64,000 nt of DNA, taken from assembly GCA_963707555.1 (NCBI GenBank), contig CAVPQM010000021.1, positions 1-64,000 on the forward strand. The letters are read 5' to 3'. The position numbers were made by a program, and so were the translations under genes. Origin of the DNA: JAFAFN01 sp963707555. GTDB lineage: Bacteria > Actinomycetota > Acidimicrobiia > Acidimicrobiales > Microtrichaceae. Below the pieces are notes generated by a model. That model had not been told where the DNA came from. It was given only the letters and a program-made list of their open reading frames with translations, and made no database searches. The stretch's first letter is position 1, and the number at the start of each line of letters is the position of its first letter. Below, piece after piece: positions 46,178 through 56,100 of the stretch.

Positions 46178-48537
46178 GCGGAGCGACCGGGCCGACGGGT
46201 GGCGACCCGGGCATCCGGCCGCTCGGTGCGCTGCGCGTCGTCGACCTGTCGACCTGGATCGCCGGGGCCTACTGCTCGCGGCTGCTCGCGGACGCCGGTG
46301 CGCACGTCACCCGCGTCGAACCCGACCGAGGACACCCGTTGCGGACGTGGTCGGCGTCGGGCGCAGCGCTCGACGGCGACGGACCGCTGTTCGCACACCT
46401 GAGTGCCGGCACCGAGGTCGCCACCCCCGACCGCCTGGACGAGATCCTGTCCGGGGCCGACGCCTGCATCTGGTCACCGGGCGGGCGACTCGACCCGGAC
46501 ACGATCCGGGCTGCCCATCCGCACCTGAGCGTCGTGGCGATCACCCCGTTCGGTCTGGACACGCCGTGGAGCGACCGTCCCGCCACCGAGTTCACCCTGC
46601 AGGCGTGGTCGGGCGGCGTCATCGGACTGGGACGCGGTGACCCCGACCGTGCGCCGGTCCACGTGGGCGGCCAGGTCGGGGAGTGGCTCGCCGGCGCCTA
46701 CGCGACCGTCGGGTTGTTGGCAGCGCTGCGCACGGGCCACGCCGGGCTCATCGACCTCTCGATGCTCGAGGTCCAGGCCATGTGCCTGACCTACCACCCG
46801 GTCACGTTCCACGACGCGTTCGGACGACCCATGCGCACCCGTCGTGCCCTGACGGTGCCGGGTGTCGCCGCGGCGAGCGACGGTCTGGTCGGCCTCGGCG
46901 TCGGGACCGGGCAGCAGTGGCTCGACTTCTGCGTGATGGCCGGGCATCCCGAGTGGGCCGAGGACGCCTCGCTGTTCAGCGAGCGAGGCGCGCTCGCTGC
47001 TGCCATCGACGACTGGGTCGGTGACCAGTCGGTCGAACAGGTGCTCGACGTCGCGGGCGCCTTCCGCATCCCGCACGCCCCGATCATCGACGGCGCGAAC
47101 GCGCCGACCATGGAGCACCTGGTGGCGCGCGAGTCGTTCCGCGTCGTCGACGACGTGACACGCCCGCGTTCCCCGGTGCGGATCACACCGGGTCCCGTGC
47201 CCGGGTCGCGCCCTGCGGGTACCGACGGCCCGCGGAGCGCTGCCGGCCGACCCGACGGCGATGCAGACGGCGGTCATGCTCACGGCGGTGGCCTGCCGTT
47301 CAGCGGTCTGCGGGTGCTCGACATGACGGCCTACTGGGCGGGGCCCTCGGCGAGCCACCTGCTCGCCATGCTCGGCGCCGAGGTGATCCACCTCGAGTCT
47401 GCACGCCGACCCGACGGCGCACGCCTGGTCGGGGGTCGTCCGACCGACGTCGACCGGTACTGGGAGCAGGGCCCGATCTTCGCCGCACTCAACACCAACA
47501 AGTCGAGCCTGACCCTCGACTTCGGGACCGACCAGGGACTCGACCTGCTGCGGCGCGTGGTCGCCACCTGCGACGTCGTCATCGAGAACTACACACCTCG
47601 TGTGCTCGAGGCCCTCGGGTTCGGCGGCGACGAGCTGCGTACGCTGCGCGACGACCTGATCGTGGTCCGCATGCCGGGCTTCGGGCTCGACGGGCCGTGG
47701 CGCGACGACCCCGCGTTCGCCTTCGTCATCGAGGACGCCTCCGGGTTGACCTGGATGACGGGCCACCCCGACCAGCACCCGGTCGAGCCGTACTGCGTCG
47801 GCGACTCGAACGCCGGCCTGCACGCCGCCTACGGACTGCTGCTCGGCCTGGCCCACCGCGATGCCACCGGTGCCGGCTCCCACGTCGAAGCGGCCATGCT
47901 CGACGCGGCGCTCAGCATCACCGCCGAGCAGGTCATCGAGCACTCCGCACACGGCGTGCGGCTCGCCCGCGACGGCAACCGCGGGCCGGCTGCGGCCCCC
48001 CAGAACCTGTACGACTGCGCGGACTCCGACGAACGCGGCCGCGAACCGGCCAGGGTCGCGATCGCGGTCGCGACCGATGACCAGTGGAGCGCGCTGTGCT
48101 CGGCACTCGGCGATCCGTCGTGGAGCCGCGACGCCGCCCTCGCCGACCACGCCGGACGAGCGGCCGCCCATGACACGATCGACGAGCACCTGCGGGCGTG
48201 GTGCCTCGACCACGACGCCGACGACGTCGTCGCCGCCCTCTGCGATGCCGGTGTCCCGGTCGCTCGGGTCATGCAACCGCACCACCAGCCCGACCTGCCA
48301 CCGATGCAGTCGCGGGGCTTCTTCGAGACCCTGGAGCACCCGGTGATGGGCGACGCCCGCTATGCCACCCTGCCGTTCCGCGTCGAGGGGTTCCCGGGTC
48401 GACTGCACCGACGTCCCGCCCCACTGCTGGGCGAGCACACCGCCGAGCTGCTCGCCGAGGTCGGGGTCGACGCCGGCGAGCTCGACCGCCTGGCGGACCG
48501 GGGCATCGTCGCGACCAGCCTCGAGGGGGCCTCATGA
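46174..48537 (+). CDS. Tandem double-domain class III CoA transferase (CaiB-CaiB fusion)
   Basis: 787 residues with two complete CaiB/BaiF domains, about 15-345 and 375-780, joined by a Gly/Asp/Pro-rich linker. Domain 2 has the catalytic motif VGDSNAG with Asp near residue 543. In domain 1 the aligned residue is Glu (VGEWLAG, near 169), so that half is probably structural or altered. Single-domain members form interlocked dimers, and a fused dimer with one active site resembles the layout of the DMSP enzyme DddD, but the neighbours (P450s, KstD-like flavoprotein) do not suggest DMSP. It would put CoA on, or take it off, the pathway intermediate. It overlaps both neighbours by four bases. Confidence 0.9.
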   Translation: MSGATGPTGGDPGIRPLGALRVVDLSTWIAGAYCSRLLADAGAHVTRVEPDRGHPLRTWSASGAALDGDGPLFAHLSAGTEVATPDRLDEILSGADACIWSPGGRLDPDTIRAAHPHLSVVAITPFGLDTPWSDRPATEFTLQAWSGGVIGLGRGDPDRAPVHVGGQVGEWLAGAYATVGLLAALRTGHAGLIDLSMLEVQAMCLTYHPVTFHDAFGRPMRTRRALTVPGVAAASDGLVGLGVGTGQQWLDFCVMAGHPEWAEDASLFSERGALAAAIDDWVGDQSVEQVLDVAGAFRIPHAPIIDGANAPTMEHLVARESFRVVDDVTRPRSPVRITPGPVPGSRPAGTDGPRSAAGRPDGDADGGHAHGGGLPFSGLRVLDMTAYWAGPSASHLLAMLGAEVIHLESARRPDGARLVGGRPTDVDRYWEQGPIFAALNTNKSSLTLDFGTDQGLDLLRRVVATCDVVIENYTPRVLEALGFGGDELRTLRDDLIVVRMPGFGLDGPWRDDPAFAFVIEDASGLTWMTGHPDQHPVEPYCVGDSNAGLHAAYGLLLGLAHRDATGAGSHVEAAMLDAALSITAEQVIEHSAHGVRLARDGNRGPAAAPQNLYDCADSDERGREPARVAIAVATDDQWSALCSALGDPSWSRDAALADHAGRAAAHDTIDEHLRAWCLDHDADDVVAALCDAGVPVARVMQPHHQPDLPPMQSRGFFETLEHPVMGDARYATLPFRVEGFPGRLHRRPAPLLGEHTAELLAEVGVDAGELDRLADRGIVATSLEGAS

Positions 48538-50294
48538 CCACCGCACCACCGCCGAGCGACCACGACTGGGATCACCAGGTCGACCTGGTGATCGTCGGGT
48601 CCGGAGGAGGCGGCATGGTCGCTGCGCTGGCCGCCGCCGACGCCGGCGCGAGCGCAGTGGTGCTCGAGAAGCGTGACCTGATCGGCGGTTCGACCGCCAT
48701 GTCCGGTGGCGTCGTGTGGGTCCCCGACAACCCGCTGATGACGGCCGAGGGTGTGGCCGACTCCCGCTCGGACGCACTCCGGCACTTCGACGCGGTCGTC
48801 GGCGACGTCGGAGCGTGCTCGTCGCCCGAGCGGCGCCGGGCGTTCGTCGACTCCGGCCCGGAGATGGTCGAGTTCCTGCAACGCCAGGGCGTCCGTTTCG
48901 AGCGCTGCGAGGGCTACAGCGACTACTACTCCGACGAGCCCGGTGGCTCCGCCCGTGGCAGGTCGCTGGAACCGACCCCGTGGGACGGTCACCGACTCGG
49001 CGACCAGCTGCCTCTGCTGCAACCGGGACTCGCTGCGGGTGTCGGTCTGTCGGTGAAGACCAACGAGGTCCGCACGCTCGCACACTGGAACCGCTCACCC
49101 GGGGCCTTCGCGACCGCCACACGGGTCATGCTGCGCACCTGGTCGGCCAAGGCGAGGCGCCGGGCGCTGTTGACCAACGGCGCCTCGCTCATCGGACAGA
49201 TGCTCGCGATCGCGTCGGCCGAGGGAGTGCCGGTCTGGACCGACTGCCCGGCGACCGGTCTGATCGTCGAGGACGGCCGGGTGGTGGGTGTGACCGCGAC
49301 CCGAGACGGCGAGCCGATCACCGTTCGTGCCCGACGAGGGGTGCTGCTCGCCGCCGGCGGGTTCTCGCACGACGCCGAGATGCGACACCGCTACGCCCCC
49401 GACCGTCGTCAACAGCCCCGCTGGTCGATCGCGAACCCGGGCGACACCGGCGACGCGCTCCGATCGGCGATCGATCTGGGTGCTCAGGTCGACCTGATGG
49501 ACGAGGCGTGGTGGCTGCCCACTCCGAGGGGCGGCAAGTTCGGCCAGTCGACGTTGGTCGACGCACGTTTCCGACCGGGAGCGATCTTCGTCGACGCAGC
49601 GGGCCGGCGATTCGTCAACGAGGCCAACTCCTACATGGAGATCGGCCGGGCCATGTTCGAACGGGACCTGACCGCCCGTGCGGTGCCCTGCTGGTTGATC
49701 TTCGACGACGGCTACCGACGCCGCTACTCCCACGGGCTGTCGCGGCCCGGCAAGCTCCCCAAGGGACTGCTCGAGAGCGGCACGCTGCATCGAGCGGACA
49801 CGCTCGAGGGGCTCGCCGAGGACTGCGGCATCGACGCGGAGGGCCTCGCCTCGACCGTCGAGTCCTTCAACCGGTACGCCGCCGACGGCGCCGACCCGGA
49901 GTACGGACGGGGCGCCTCGGCCTACAACCGAGCGATGGGTGACCCGGGCCAGCGACCCAACCCGTCGCTCGGGCCGGTCGCCAGGGCGCCGTTCTACGCG
50001 GTCGAGGTGGTGCCCTCGGACATCGGGACCTGCGGCGGGCTGCTCACCGACGCGGACGCCCGGGTGATCGGTGCCGACGGCAGCGCCATCCCGAACCTGT
50101 ACGCCACCGGCAACATCACCGCCACCGTGATGGGCCGCCGCTACCTGGGTGCCGGTGCCAGCATCGCCAACACGATGATCTTCGGCTACCGAGCGGCGCG
50201 CTGCGCGACCTCGTCGGACCTGACCACCGACCCGGCCGCCGACCCGATGTCCGGCTCGGCCCCTGCCGCGCCGGCTGCACCCACCGATCTCTGA
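48534..50294 (+). CDS. FAD-dependent dehydrogenase, 3-ketosteroid delta-1-dehydrogenase-like
   Basis: 586 residues of the KstD/fumarate-reductase flavoprotein family. N-terminal FAD motif VDLVIVGSGGGGMVAALAAADAG, the adenine-loop LIGGSTAMSGGVVWVP, and the C-terminal LYATGNITATVMGRRYLGAGASIANTMIFGYRAA, which closes the FAD site in KstD-type enzymes. Family members introduce a double bond next to a ketone or enone. The ATG overlaps the CoA-transferase stop. The final 25 residues (Ala/Pro/Asp-rich) are an extra low-complexity tail, and the stop codon lies in a 15-bp direct repeat. Confidence 0.9.
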   Translation: MTTAPPPSDHDWDHQVDLVIVGSGGGGMVAALAAADAGASAVVLEKRDLIGGSTAMSGGVVWVPDNPLMTAEGVADSRSDALRHFDAVVGDVGACSSPERRRAFVDSGPEMVEFLQRQGVRFERCEGYSDYYSDEPGGSARGRSLEPTPWDGHRLGDQLPLLQPGLAAGVGLSVKTNEVRTLAHWNRSPGAFATATRVMLRTWSAKARRRALLTNGASLIGQMLAIASAEGVPVWTDCPATGLIVEDGRVVGVTATRDGEPITVRARRGVLLAAGGFSHDAEMRHRYAPDRRQQPRWSIANPGDTGDALRSAIDLGAQVDLMDEAWWLPTPRGGKFGQSTLVDARFRPGAIFVDAAGRRFVNEANSYMEIGRAMFERDLTARAVPCWLIFDDGYRRRYSHGLSRPGKLPKGLLESGTLHRADTLEGLAEDCGIDAEGLASTVESFNRYAADGADPEYGRGASAYNRAMGDPGQRPNPSLGPVARAPFYAVEVVPSDIGTCGGLLTDADARVIGADGSAIPNLYATGNITATVMGRRYLGAGASIANTMIFGYRAARCATSSDLTTDPAADPMSGSAPAAPAAPTDL

Positions 50295-50315
50295 CGACCC
50301 GATCTCTGACGACCC
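50286..50315 (+). repeat. 15-bp direct repeat at the end of the KstD-like gene
   Basis: GATCTCTGACGACCC occurs twice in tandem (50286-50300 and 50301-50315), followed by further GACCC units. The first copy contains the stop codon of the flavoprotein gene. Confidence 0.85.
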
Positions 50316-50352
50316 GACCCGCTCGACCCGACCCGAACGACTGGATGACACG

Positions 50353-51639
50353 ATGACCGAGACCGACACGCCCGGCGTCGCCGACGCGACCGAGCAGGAC
50401 TACTTCCGCTCGGGTCGGCTGATCCGGGACCCGTACCCCTACTGGGACGCGATGCGCTCAGAGTGCCCCGTGCACCAGGAGCCGCACCACGGCGTCTACA
50501 TGGTGACCGGCTACGACGAGGTCCTGGCGATCTACCACGACCAGGAGACGTTCTCGTCGGTGAACTCGGTGATCGGGCCCTTCGCCTCGTTCCCGGTCCC
50601 GCTCGAGGGCGACGACCTGACCGACCTGATCGAGGAGCACCGCGGCGCGCTGCCGTTCACCGACCAGCTGCCCTCGTTCGACCCGCCACGCCACACCGAG
50701 CACCGTGGCTTGCTGATGCGGCTGTTCACACCGCGTCGACTGCAGGAGAACGAGGATGCGATGTGGGAGATCGCGGACGAGCTCATCGCCTCGTTCGCGC
50801 AGCGGGGCAGCTGCGAGTTCGTGGGCGAGTTCGCCTCGCCGATGGCGCTGCTCGTGATCGCCGACCTGCTCGGCGTTCCCGACGAGGACCGCAGCCGCTT
50901 CCGCGAGCAGATGGCGGCACCCAGCTCGAGCGGCAAGGCCGGCGTCGAGCACTCACCACTCGAGTTCCTCTACGACACCTTCCGGGCGTACATCGAGGAA
51001 CGTCGGGCCGAACCACGCGACGACGTGCTGTCCCGCATCGCCCAGGCCACGTTCCCCGACGGCTCCCTCCCGAGCGTCGACGACGTGATGCTGCTCGCCG
51101 CGAACCTGTTCGCCGCTGGTCAGGAGACGACGGTCCGCCTGCTCACCTATGCGCTGCAACGCCTGGCCGAGGACCAGGATCTGCAGCGCCGGCTTCGTGA
51201 CGACCACTCGCTGATCCCCGGGTTCATCGAGGAGGCGCTGCGCTTCGAGAGCCCGATCAAGGGCGACTTCCGCCTGGCGAAGCGGACCACCGAGGTGGGG
51301 GGCGTCACCATCCCCGCCGGCGCGACGGTCATGTTGATCAACGGCGCCGCCAACCGCGACGAGCGCAAGTTCGAGTGCCCGAACGAGTTCCGCCCCGACC
51401 GCACCGACGCACGTGAACACGTCGCGTTCGGCCACGGCATCCACTTCTGCATCGGGGCTGCGTTGGCCCGTGCCGAGGGTCGGATCACCGTCGAGCGACT
51501 GCTCGACCGCTTGACCGACATCACGATCTCGGAGGAGCACCACGGTCCCGAGGGGGCCCGGTCGTTCCGCTACGTGCCGACCTACATGCTGCGGGGCCTG
51601 ACGGAGCTGCACCTCGAGTTCCGGCCGGTCGACCAGTGA
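50353..51639 (+). CDS. Cytochrome P450
   Basis: 428 residues. Heme motif FGHGIHFCIGAALARAEG (Cys near residue 365), I-helix NLFAAGQETTVRLL, EXXR helix IEEALRFESPIKG. It is distinct from the P450 at 40303 (different active-site and N-terminal sequence), so the pathway has two separate hydroxylations. No strong ribosome site is visible before the ATG at 50353; GGAT at about ten bases is the best. Its stop overlaps the SDR start by four bases. Confidence 0.95.
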   Translation: MTETDTPGVADATEQDYFRSGRLIRDPYPYWDAMRSECPVHQEPHHGVYMVTGYDEVLAIYHDQETFSSVNSVIGPFASFPVPLEGDDLTDLIEEHRGALPFTDQLPSFDPPRHTEHRGLLMRLFTPRRLQENEDAMWEIADELIASFAQRGSCEFVGEFASPMALLVIADLLGVPDEDRSRFREQMAAPSSSGKAGVEHSPLEFLYDTFRAYIEERRAEPRDDVLSRIAQATFPDGSLPSVDDVMLLAANLFAAGQETTVRLLTYALQRLAEDQDLQRRLRDDHSLIPGFIEEALRFESPIKGDFRLAKRTTEVGGVTIPAGATVMLINGAANRDERKFECPNEFRPDRTDAREHVAFGHGIHFCIGAALARAEGRITVERLLDRLTDITISEEHHGPEGARSFRYVPTYMLRGLTELHLEFRPVDQ

Positions 51640-52460
51640 ACGGCCGGAGCCCCGCGGACTCCGCGGGGGGAGCGCTCGAAGGGAAGGTCGCGATCGTCAC
51701 CGGCGGCGCGAACGGGATCGGCCGGGCGGCGGTCGAGCTGTTCGTCGCCGAGGGCGCGAAGGTCGTGATCGCGGACGTCGACGAGACCGCGGGGGAGTCG
51801 TTGGCCGCAGCGCTCGGCGCCGACACCGCGTTCGTGCGGACCGACGTGGGTGACCGTGCGTCGATCGAGGCGGTCGTCGAGGCGGCGGCCGACCGATTCG
51901 GGTCGCTCGACGTGATGTACAACAACGCGGCGATCTCCGGGGTGCCGCGGCGGTTCCTGAAGGACTCGCTCGCCGACTTCGAGCAGGTGATCGGCGTGTC
52001 GCTCCTGGGAGGGATGCTCGGCAGCCAGGCCGCGGCGCGCCAGATGGTCGAACAGGGAACGGGCGGCTCGATCATCAACACCGCGTCGCTGGCGGGGCTG
52101 ACCCCAGGGGCCGGGTTGGTGACGTACCGGGTGGCCAAGGCCGGCGTCATCCACTTCACGAAGTGCATCGCACTCGAGCTCGCGGAGCACGGCATCCGGG
52201 TCAACGCCGTGGCGCCGGCCAACATCGCGACGGCGATCAACGCCCAGTTCGACATGACTCGGACGATCGAGATGACCCAACCGCTGCAGGAGCAGGTCAC
52301 CGTCGACGACGCCGCACAGGCCGTGCTGTTCCTGGCGAGCGACCGATCCGCCAAGGTCACCGGGATGGTGCTACCGGTCGACGGCGGCACGTCTGTGGGC
52401 ATCCCGGTGGCACGGATGACCGAGATCATGACCCCCGTGACGCCACCCGCGGCGTCCTAG
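51636..52460 (+). CDS. Short-chain dehydrogenase/reductase
   Basis: 274 residues, classical SDR with VAIVTGGANGIGRAAVELF, Asp after strand 2 (VIADVDETA, NAD preference), YNNAAISG, catalytic Ser in NTASLAG and Tyr/Lys in VTYRVAKAG, and the C-terminal VLPVDGG. It probably oxidises the alcohol made by one of the P450s; that step is inferred from its position. The GTG overlaps the P450 stop. A nine-base gap separates it from the MarR gene. Confidence 0.9.
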   Translation: MNGRSPADSAGGALEGKVAIVTGGANGIGRAAVELFVAEGAKVVIADVDETAGESLAAALGADTAFVRTDVGDRASIEAVVEAAADRFGSLDVMYNNAAISGVPRRFLKDSLADFEQVIGVSLLGGMLGSQAAARQMVEQGTGGSIINTASLAGLTPGAGLVTYRVAKAGVIHFTKCIALELAEHGIRVNAVAPANIATAINAQFDMTRTIEMTQPLQEQVTVDDAAQAVLFLASDRSAKVTGMVLPVDGGTSVGIPVARMTEIMTPVTPPAAS

Positions 52461-52469
52461 CCTCGACCC
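52458..52469 (+). promoter_or_regulatory. Leaderless-type promoter of the MarR gene
   Basis: TAGCCT, six bases, then the ATG at 52470. The T-A lies across the stop codon of the SDR gene (TAG at 52458-52460), so the regulator can be expressed independently of the long operon. Confidence 0.55.
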
Positions 52470-53045
52470 ATGGCGTTCCGACCGGCCCCCTATGACGTCG
52501 TCGAGGCATCTCGGTGTGTCTGGCAGCAGCGGTGGGACGAGGAGTCGGCGTCGGGCAACGCCGTGTTCACCGCGATCCTGCGGTCGCACCAGATGCTCAT
52601 GCACCAGGTGCACGAGGTGATGAAGGACCACGACCTGACCTTCGCCCGCTACGAGGTGCTCGCCTGGGTGGCGGCCGAACCCGGCGCCGCGTTGGCGCTC
52701 AGCTGGATCAGCGAGGTGCTGCGCATCCCCCAGGCCACCGTCACCAACCTGATCGACCGCCTGGTGGCCGACGGCCTGGTGCGACGGGTTCCGCACCCCA
52801 CCGACGCCCGGACGACGTTGGCGGAGATCACCGACCGCGGACGCAGCGTGGTCGACGCCGCCACCGAGGAGCTCAACGAGCGTGTGTACCGGCCGCTGCA
52901 GCTCTCGGGCGAGGAGCGCGACGAGGTCGTCGGTCTGCTGCAACAGCTGCGTTCCCGTGGCCACGAGTTCGACACCGAACGCTCCGAGGAGCGCATCGCG
53001 AGGCTGGACCCGGGCGGCGTCAGCTCGCTGGACGTCCAGGAGTAG
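52470..53045 (+). CDS. MarR-family transcriptional regulator
   Basis: 191 residues. The winged helix reads LTFARYEVLAWVAAEPGAALALSWISEVLRIPQATVTNLIDRLVADGLVRRVPHPTDARTTLAEIT, with the Asp-Ala-Arg wing diagnostic of MarR. N- and C-terminal helices form the dimer interface. It is the last gene of the P450-CoA-transferase cluster and also has a leaderless-type promoter, so it is the best local candidate to control the cluster, perhaps through the operators at 40247 and 41567. The ligand would be a pathway acid or CoA ester. Confidence 0.88.
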   Translation: MAFRPAPYDVVEASRCVWQQRWDEESASGNAVFTAILRSHQMLMHQVHEVMKDHDLTFARYEVLAWVAAEPGAALALSWISEVLRIPQATVTNLIDRLVADGLVRRVPHPTDARTTLAEITDRGRSVVDAATEELNERVYRPLQLSGEERDEVVGLLQQLRSRGHEFDTERSEERIARLDPGGVSSLDVQE

Positions 53046-53056
53046 CCGTCACCACG

Positions 53057-53082
53057 CCGATCTGCCGGCACCGGCAGATCGG
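53057..53082 (+). terminator. Perfect 12-bp-arm hairpin after the MarR gene
   Basis: CCGATCTGCCGG - CA - CCGGCAGATCGG, beginning 11 bases after the MarR stop. The position suits transcription termination of the cluster. It has no T-run and could instead be an operator for the gene that follows. Confidence 0.5.
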
Positions 53083-53161
53083 ACGCTCCCGCCCGGTTCG
53101 TGCCCGTTGTGGCAACAGCAGAGAATGTGCAAACATCCCGGGCGAGGGGAGGGTCGACTCG

Positions 53162-56100
53162 ATGGCGCGAGCCACGGTCACGGTGCTGTTCACAGATCTG
53201 GTCGGTTCCACCGCCCTCCTGTCGTCGGTCGGCGAGGAGGTCAACGACGCGCTCCGCCGAGAGCACTTCGCACTGCTGCGCGCCGTGATCGACGCTGCCG
53301 GTGGGGAGGAGGTGAAGAACCTCGGCGACGGTCTCATGGTCGTCTTCACCAGCGCTGCGGATGCCATCGGCGCGGCGGTGTCGATGCAGCAGACCCTCGA
53401 CCAGCGCAACCGCCACGCTGATCAACCGACCACGATGCGCGTGGGGCTGGCAGCGGGAGACACCGATGTCGACGAGGGCGACTACTTCGGTGTTCCGGTG
53501 GTGCAGGCCGCCCGCTTGTGTGCGATGGCGGAGGGCGCCGAGATCCTGGCGACCGACGTCGTTCGGCTGCTGTGCGGGTCTCGAGCCGGCGCCGGCTTCG
53601 AGGCCGTCGGAGAGCTGGAGTTGAAGGGCCTCGACGACCTCGTTCCGGCGTCACGGGTCGTGTGGGCCGCACTCGACACCGTCGACCCGTCACCGGCAGC
53701 GCTGCCGCCGCGCCTCACATCGGTGCTCTCCGCCAACTTCGTCGGACGCACCGAGGAGCACGAGCTGCTCCGCGCCGCGTGGAAGGACGCGTCGGTCGAC
53801 GCAGACCGCCGTGTCGTGCTCCTGGCTGGAGAGCCGGGCATCGGGAAGACGACCTTGGCCGCCCGGTTCGCCCACGAGGTGCACGAGCAGGGCGGCGTCG
53901 TCGTCTACGGGCGCAGCGACGAGGGCCTGGGCACCCCTTATCAGCCCTGGTTGGAGGCGCTGGGTCAGCTCGTCGAGCAGAGCCCGGACGAGGTGCTGGC
54001 CGCCCACGTCGCCGGCTGCGGTGCGCTGTTGGGGCGCGTCGTCCCTGCGCTGAACCGACGCGTCGGTGGGGACGGTGCTTCGGTGCCGGTGTCCGGCGAC
54101 GGCGAGATCGAGCGGTACGCGCTGTTCGGTTGTGTGGCGGATCTGTTGGATCGGGTGTCGGCGAGCGTGCCGATCCTGATGGTGCTCGACGATCTCCACT
54201 GGGCCGATCGTCAGAGCCTTCAGCTGTTCCGCCACCTCATCGCCTGTGGTCGCCCGATGCGCATGGTCGTGCTGGGCACGTTCCGGGATTCCGACGTGGC
54301 CCGCGGCGACCCGATGTCCGAGCTCCTTGCCGCACTGCATCGTGAGCAGGGGGTGGTGCGGGTCTCGCTGCGTGGTCTCGGCGACCTCGATCTGCTCGAG
54401 ATGCTCGAACGTGTTGCGGGTCATGACCTGGACGATTCCGGCCTCGCGCTGCGCGACGCACTGGTCGAGGAGACCGCGGGCAACCCGTTCTTCGTGGGCG
54501 AGGTCCTCCGCCACCTCTCCGAGACCGGCGCGATCTACCGGGGCGACGATGGCCGTTGGGTCGGGGCGGGCGACATCCGCGGCATCGGGCTGCCGGTCAG
54601 CGTCAGAGAGGTCGTGAGCCGCCGACTCGACGCGCTCGGCCCGGACACCGCGCGGGTGCTGTCGTACGCGGCCGTCATCGGTCGCGACTTCGACATCAGG
54701 CTCCTCGCGGCGATCACCGATGTCCACGAGGATGCGGTGATCGACCTCTGCGACGCCGCCGTGGCGGCCGCAGTGCTGCAGACCACCGACGACGCCGACC
54801 GCTACACGTTCGCCCATGCACTCATCGAGCACACCCTCTACGACGGACTCTCGCCAGCTCGCCGCACCCGGGCACACCGTGCCGTCGCCGAACATCTCGA
54901 ATCGGACAGCTCAGACGCCGGCCGACGGGCGGCGGAGCTCGCCCATCACTGGTCGGCGGCGGTGCAACCGGCTGACGCGACGAAGGCGATCCACTACGCC
55001 GAGCTCGCTGGCGAGCGTGCGCTCGAGCACCTTGCGCCCGACGACGCACTCAGGTGGTTCACCCGTGCGCTCGACCTTCTCGAGAACTCCGCGGAAGACG
55101 ATCCACGACTGCGAGCGGAGCTGCTGCTCAGTCGTGGTGAAGCTCAGCGCCAGAGCGGTATCGGGGCCCATCGTGAGACTCTGCTCGAGGCCGCACACCT
55201 GGCGGATCGGATCGACGCGGTCGATCTCCTCGTCAGAGCCGCGCTGGCCAACAACCAGGGCGGCAACAGCACCACAGGAACGACCGACGACGAGCGGCTC
55301 GCCGTCATCGATCGCGCCATCGCCCGCGTCGGCAGCGACGACAGTCCCGAGCGGGCCCTCCTGCTGGCGCTCGCCGTGATCGAACGCGTGTGGACGCTCG
55401 ACCCTGCGGAGCGTTCGCGTCTCGCCCACGAGGCGGTCGCCGTCGCTCGGCGCGCGGGAGACCGGGCAACGCTTGCACGCGTTCTCGGATCGGCCGCGAT
55501 CTCCGTCACGTCACCGGCCACGCTCGAGATGCGACTGGAGTGGCTGGCCGAAGCCTGCGAGCTGTGCGACCCGGTCACGGAGCCCGCCACGCATCAGCTC
55601 TGTCACGGGGAACGGATCGCGGTCGCTCTCGAAGCTGGTGACATGGTCCTCATCCGTGCAGCGAGCGCGAGCACCGCGGCGAGCGAGCGGTTCCCGGCAC
55701 CGGGGGCTCAGTGGTACTCACTGCATCGCCAGGTGTGGAGGGTCGTGCTCGAGGGCGACCTGGAGCGTGCGGAGGGGGTGGCCGAGGCGGCGCTCGAGCT
55801 CGGCCTCGAGATCGGTCGACCGGATGCGATCACGGCCTACAGCGCGCAGCTGTCGAGCATCCGCCACCACCAAGGGCGCCTGCACGAGTTCGCACCGCTG
55901 ATCGAGCGGGCACTCGAGGAGACGCCCTCGTTGACGGCCTACTGGCCGGCGCTGGCCTCGGCGTACTCACGCTCGAGTGAGCCGGCGCGTGCCGTCGGGC
56001 TGCTCGACGAGGCGGTGGCGTCGGGGCTTCCTGTGCCCTTCGACTCGACATGGACGACCGCTCACGCGGCGTGGTCCACCGCGGCGGTTCGCGTCGGACA

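Noticed and set aside
46174..48537. DMSP cleavage by a DddD-like protein, with the M24 protein as DddP
   Set aside because: The layouts are similar, but there is no BCCT transporter or other DMSP gene, and the P450/KstD-like context points elsewhere.
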